DNA of 6,513 bases from Candidatus Helarchaeota archaeon (GTDB taxonomy: Archaea > Asgardarchaeota > Lokiarchaeia > Helarchaeales > HEL-GB-A). Below the pieces are notes generated by a model, which did no database searches, was not told where the DNA came from, and saw only the letters and a list, made by a program, of their open reading frames with translations. The translations under genes and the position numbers were made by a program. Numbering within the stretch: the first letter of the stretch is position 1; each line of letters opens with the position of its first letter. Location: assembly GCA_013375405.1 (NCBI GenBank), contig JABXJU010000228.1:1-6513 (forward strand), given 5' to 3'. Of the stretch, positions 5,192 to 6,513 are shown in pieces.

Positions 5192-6513
5192 TTATTTGTT
5201 GAAATTCTTTACTTTTTTATAATATTTCCTAAGAATATCCTCCTTTTTTTGTTGCCAAGGTTCAAATAATTCTTTATCATAACTTTCCGGATAATTTAAA
5301 TAAATAGTCTTAAATTTATTGGCATCATTGATGGCACGTTTTAAAGCAAGTAAAAGGCCTAATCGGGTCCATCCGCGCCACAACCTTCGAAGAATTTCAA
5401 TAAAGCCAAGCTTAATTTTCTTGCCTGTGAGTGAATTCTTAAAATCATTTTCTGTGATTATACGTTTCCGTATAAGGAAGTTATAGTCCTCTTCACTTCT
5501 GCTTAAGAGAAATAATCTAAAGATATCAATGCTAGCATATTGTGCCCCAGTTTTTTGGATCCATTCATAATTATATTGCCAGAGATTAGCTTTTGTTAAT
5601 TTCTGCCCCGATTGGAGGAGGGAATTAACGATCTTTGCCGCAAGATAGCCCGCAAGCATCCCACTTGCAATTCCGGAACCTGAGAGGGGTTCTACTTGAC
5701 ATGCCGAATCACCAATTAGTAAAAATCCATTCTCACAAAAGGAATCTAGACACCTACGTGTTGGAATGATCCCAGGGTAGTTTGCTCGCACTGGTTTCAG
5801 GTCAATTTGAGAATGGCATTCCTCCTTCAGCTGATTTTCTAGCTCTTGAACTATCTCCTTTGGATTTATATGGTCCGCAAAACTGGGAACTCCTGCAAAA
5901 AGATCGACGAGATCTTCCATTTCAGAATTTATCCAAGAAATGCCACGATGCCTTCCAAAAAATATTTTATGTTCGTTAGTTGTTAATGAAGTTGGGCGAG
6001 TTATATACTTTCTGAATGTTAAAAAAGTATCGATCTTCTCTATATCTTTTGTAAATCCATATATTTCAGCTAGATTTTTCCGTAAAACGGCGGGGTAGCC
6101 CGTGGCATCCACCACTAATTTTGAATTAATCGTGTGCTCTTGATTATCTAACTTATATTTAATACCCACAACGAAATTATTTTCAATTAACGCAGATTTA
6201 ACAGTAGCATTTTCAATAAAGGTGATATTTGGTTTCTCATTAAGTGCAGAAATTAAATTTTGGGCTAATATCTTTCTATCAATTTCGATTCTCTCGGATA
6301 AAGGCGCTGCTATACTTGTCATCCCATCTGGTGAGTAGAATCTTTGCCCAAATGAATCTGATAATTTCTCAACATATTTAGAAATTTCATAATCTTCAAT
6401 GAGTTGTTTATCAAAACCATCAATCCAATCAGGACCGAGCTCAGTTTTAGATTTTTTCTCTAGTAGCGTTACAGAAAATTGTTCATCAATTGATAAAGCA
6501 AAGGCACAACCTG
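5192..6513 (-). CDS. geranylgeranyl-reductase-family FAD-dependent oxidoreductase, 5' end outside the window
   Basis: The reading frame is open to the right edge, so the gene starts beyond it; the ATG at 6322 is internal. The first residues seen, GCAFALSIDE then VTLLEKKS, are the end of the FAD Rossmann glycine motif, its helix and the second strand with its ribose-binding Glu. About 10-20 residues are therefore missing. Further family marks are SERIEIDRKILAQNL (6298-6254), VVDATGYPAVLRK (6112-6074), RGISWINS (5947-5924), PGIIPTRR, and the second FAD motif LIGDSACQVEPLSGSGIASG (5719-5660), with the glycines intact. At least 439 residues are encoded, longer than the other flavoprotein here. 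The C-terminal region has an amphipathic stretch (LRRLWRGWTRLGLLLALKRA) and a lysine-rich end, which could hold it at a membrane. The fold suggests reduction of isoprenoid chains or another FAD-dependent hydride transfer; the substrate is unknown. It is the first visible gene of a two-gene unit with the Ntn hydrolase. Confidence 0.87.
   Translation of the reverse strand, partial: GCAFALSIDEQFSVTLLEKKSKTELGPDWIDGFDKQLIEDYEISKYVEKLSDSFGQRFYSPDGMTSIAAPLSERIEIDRKILAQNLISALNEKPNITFIENATVKSALIENNFVVGIKYKLDNQEHTINSKLVVDATGYPAVLRKNLAEIYGFTKDIEKIDTFLTFRKYITRPTSLTTNEHKIFFGRHRGISWINSEMEDLVDLFAGVPSFADHINPKEIVQELENQLKEECHSQIDLKPVRANYPGIIPTRRCLDSFCENGFLLIGDSACQVEPLSGSGIASGMLAGYLAAKIVNSLLQSGQKLTKANLWQYNYEWIQKTGAQYASIDIFRLFLLSRSEEDYNFLIRKRIITENDFKNSLTGKKIKLGFIEILRRLWRGWTRLGLLLALKRAINDANKFKTIYLNYPESYDKELFEPWQQKKEDILRKYYKKVKNFNK

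Noticed and set aside
4835..5269. A 144-codon open frame on the plus strand antisense to the Ntn hydrolase start region.
   Set aside because: It lies almost wholly opposite well-conserved family sequence (RSPVLAKN, GGNAVDAAVA, GIGGDAF), has no recognisable domain, and its length is explained by the alanine- and glycine-rich coding strand.
6320..6322. ATG at 6322 as the start of the right-hand flavoprotein.
   Set aside because: 63 more in-frame codons are open to the window edge and encode the Rossmann helix and the LLEKK strand of an FAD domain.

Overview
The window is ordinary protein-coding chromosome from an AT-rich prokaryote, most likely an uncultured archaeon. That assignment is inferred from three things: two flavoproteins of the geranylgeranyl-reductase superfamily (typical of archaeal lipid metabolism), a TTTATATA-type TATA box at a sensible distance from a start codon, and a GGTGAG Shine-Dalgarno sequence with T-rich gene ends instead of GC hairpins. 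There is no rRNA, tRNA or other taxonomic marker, so a bacterial origin is not excluded. I saw no mobile element, CRISPR array or RNA gene.

Layout: at the left edge the 3' part of an alpha/beta hydrolase gene reads rightward (1-804). It ends 5 bases from the end of a leftward gene, and an AT-rich stem-loop spans its stop codon. Everything else lies on the minus strand. In transcriptional order from the right edge these are: a geranylgeranyl-reductase-like FAD oxidoreductase cut by the window end (5192-6513); a gamma-glutamyltransferase-family Ntn hydrolase only 16 bases downstream (3580-5175); a beta-class DNA methyltransferase with a TSPPY motif (2485-3525); a small PqqD-like protein (2032-2310); and a second, divergent geranylgeranyl-reductase-like flavoprotein (810-1916).

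The first two minus-strand genes look like one operon. The methyltransferase, the PqqD-like gene and the second flavoprotein each have their own upstream AT-rich promoter-like sequence, and T-rich tracts follow the methyltransferase and PqqD-like genes, so they are probably separate units. I see no clear joint pathway for all six genes. The two flavoproteins could reduce isoprenoid double bonds in lipids or quinones. The Ntn hydrolase has the catalytic Thr but lacks several residues that bind gamma-glutamyl groups, so it probably acts on another amide. The PqqD-like protein has no radical-SAM partner in view, and the methyltransferase has no restriction enzyme beside it. Odd points are the altered FAD-binding segment of the second flavoprotein, the orphan PqqD-like gene and the changed substrate pocket of the Ntn hydrolase; none amounts to a demonstrated new system.
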